Source: an uncultured Bacteroidia bacterium
Lineage (GTDB): Bacteria; Bacteroidota; Bacteroidia; Bacteroidales; UBA932
NCBI GenBank assembly: GCA_902797895.1
Contig: CADBUS010000012.1
Location: forward strand, 1-6,402
Reading direction: 5' to 3'
Length of the DNA stretch: 6,402 bases
Below, in pieces: positions 5,905 to 6,402 of the stretch. Positions within the stretch are counted from its first letter, which is position 1; the number at the start of each line of letters is the position of its first letter. The notes below the pieces were generated by a model. It saw only the letters and a program-made list of their open reading frames with translations, ran no database searches and was not told the DNA's origin. The translations under genes were made by a program, and so were the position numbers.

Positions 5905-6402
5905 TCATTCATTATCTACATTCTCTGGCTTTTCTGCAGACGAAGCCTTACGAAAAAGGTGTGTAAAGTTCTTGGAATAGAGTTCAGAAAGCCCCTCTCT
6001 GTTTCCAATGGCCTCGCCCACCACTATCATTGTAGTTAGAGTCAGATTATTCTCTTTTACAATGTTGGCAAGATTTTTTAATACTCCGCGATAGATTCTC
6101 TGATCCGGCCAGGTAAGGTGATAACAGGCTGCAACAGGCGTGTTTTCAGGATATTCCATAAGCAGCTCCCTCTGCACATCATCAACTATGGCGGCAGAGA
6201 GGAATATGCACATTGTACTGTTACTACGTGCAAGCAGATGTAGCTTTTCCCTCTCCGGCATAGGAGTTCTCCCCTCTCCGCGAGTAAGTATTATGGTTTG
6301 GCACCTCTCCGGAATTGTAAATTGGGAGCGCAACTCTGCCGCAGCCGCCAAAAACGATGATATTCCGGGAGTTATATGATAACTCATATTGTGCTTGTCA
6401 AA
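5905..6402 (-). CDS. cbiF: Cobalt-precorrin-4 C11-methyltransferase (CbiF/CobM), 5' partial
   Basis: Transfers a methyl group from S-adenosylmethionine to C11 of cobalt-precorrin-4, giving cobalt-precorrin-5A. About 165 of the usual roughly 250 residues are visible; the frame stays open to the window edge (FDKHN before the Met coded at 6385-6387), so that Met is internal and the N-terminal part of the fold is missing. Recognisable blocks are 'ITPGISSFLAAAAEL', 'TIILTRGEGRTPMPEREKL', 'TMCIFLSAAIVDDVQREL', 'PVAACYHLTWPDQRIYRGVL' and 'TTMIVVGEAIG', with the characteristic tail 'SELYSKNFTHLFRK'. The last dozen or so residues are charged and unconserved. The next gene, the cbiJ-cbiD fusion, starts 37 bases downstream on the same strand, consistent with one operon whose promoter lies beyond the right edge. 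Confidence 0.93.
   Translation of the reverse strand, partial: FDKHNMSYHITPGISSFLAAAAELRSQFTIPERCQTIILTRGEGRTPMPEREKLHLLARSNSTMCIFLSAAIVDDVQRELLMEYPENTPVAACYHLTWPDQRIYRGVLKNLANIVKENNLTLTTMIVVGEAIGNREGLSELYSKNFTHLFRKASSAEKPENVDNE

Overview
The window looks like chromosomal DNA from a member of the Bacteroidota, most likely Bacteroidales. The evidence is a near-perfect Bacteroidetes-type promoter (TTTG, 21 bases, TATCTTTG), weak or absent Shine-Dalgarno sequences, moderate to low GC with frequent ATA and AGA/AGG codons, and protein wording typical of that phylum. Genus cannot be told from the sequence. The theme is corrinoid (vitamin B12) metabolism: import genes on the left, and anaerobic corrin-ring synthesis genes on the right facing the opposite way.

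Layout. Bases 1-906 (+) hold the 3' part of a BtuF/FepB-type periplasmic substrate-binding protein gene. Bases 907-1014 are a convergent gap filled largely by a short dispersed repeat. Bases 1015-1935 (-) encode a lipoprotein with one EF-hand calcium loop and about nine 21-residue leucine-rich repeats carrying a regular cysteine ladder. Bases 1936-2183 are a divergent intergenic region. On the minus strand it has a promoter followed by a compact stem with a U-rich 3' arm, a possible small RNA or attenuated leader. On the plus strand it has a strong promoter that would start transcription practically at the next ATG. Bases 2184-3215 and 3202-3990 (+) are an overlapping pair encoding a BtuC/FecCD-type permease and its ATPase. 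A small two-way hairpin terminator candidate sits where they converge with the right-hand genes. Bases 4017-5867 (-) encode a CbiJ-CbiD fusion, and 5905-6402 (-) is the 3' part of cbiF/cobM, its upstream operon partner.

How the genes fit together. The binding protein, permease and ATPase make a complete type II importer. The family alone allows corrinoid, haem or Fe-siderophore as substrate; the neighbouring cobalamin genes favour a corrinoid. CbiF makes cobalt-precorrin-5A. After the CbiG step, which is not in this window, CbiD makes cobalt-precorrin-6A and CbiJ reduces it to 6B, so the fused protein joins two consecutive reactions. The LRR lipoprotein, on the opposite strand between the binding-protein and permease genes, has no evident B12 role and looks like an insertion into the transport locus.

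I see no tRNA, rRNA, CRISPR array, transposase or prophage gene. I do not see a clearly new multi-gene system. The most unusual points are the apparently leaderless permease mRNA, the structured element upstream of the LRR gene, and the cysteine-ladder LRR lipoprotein.
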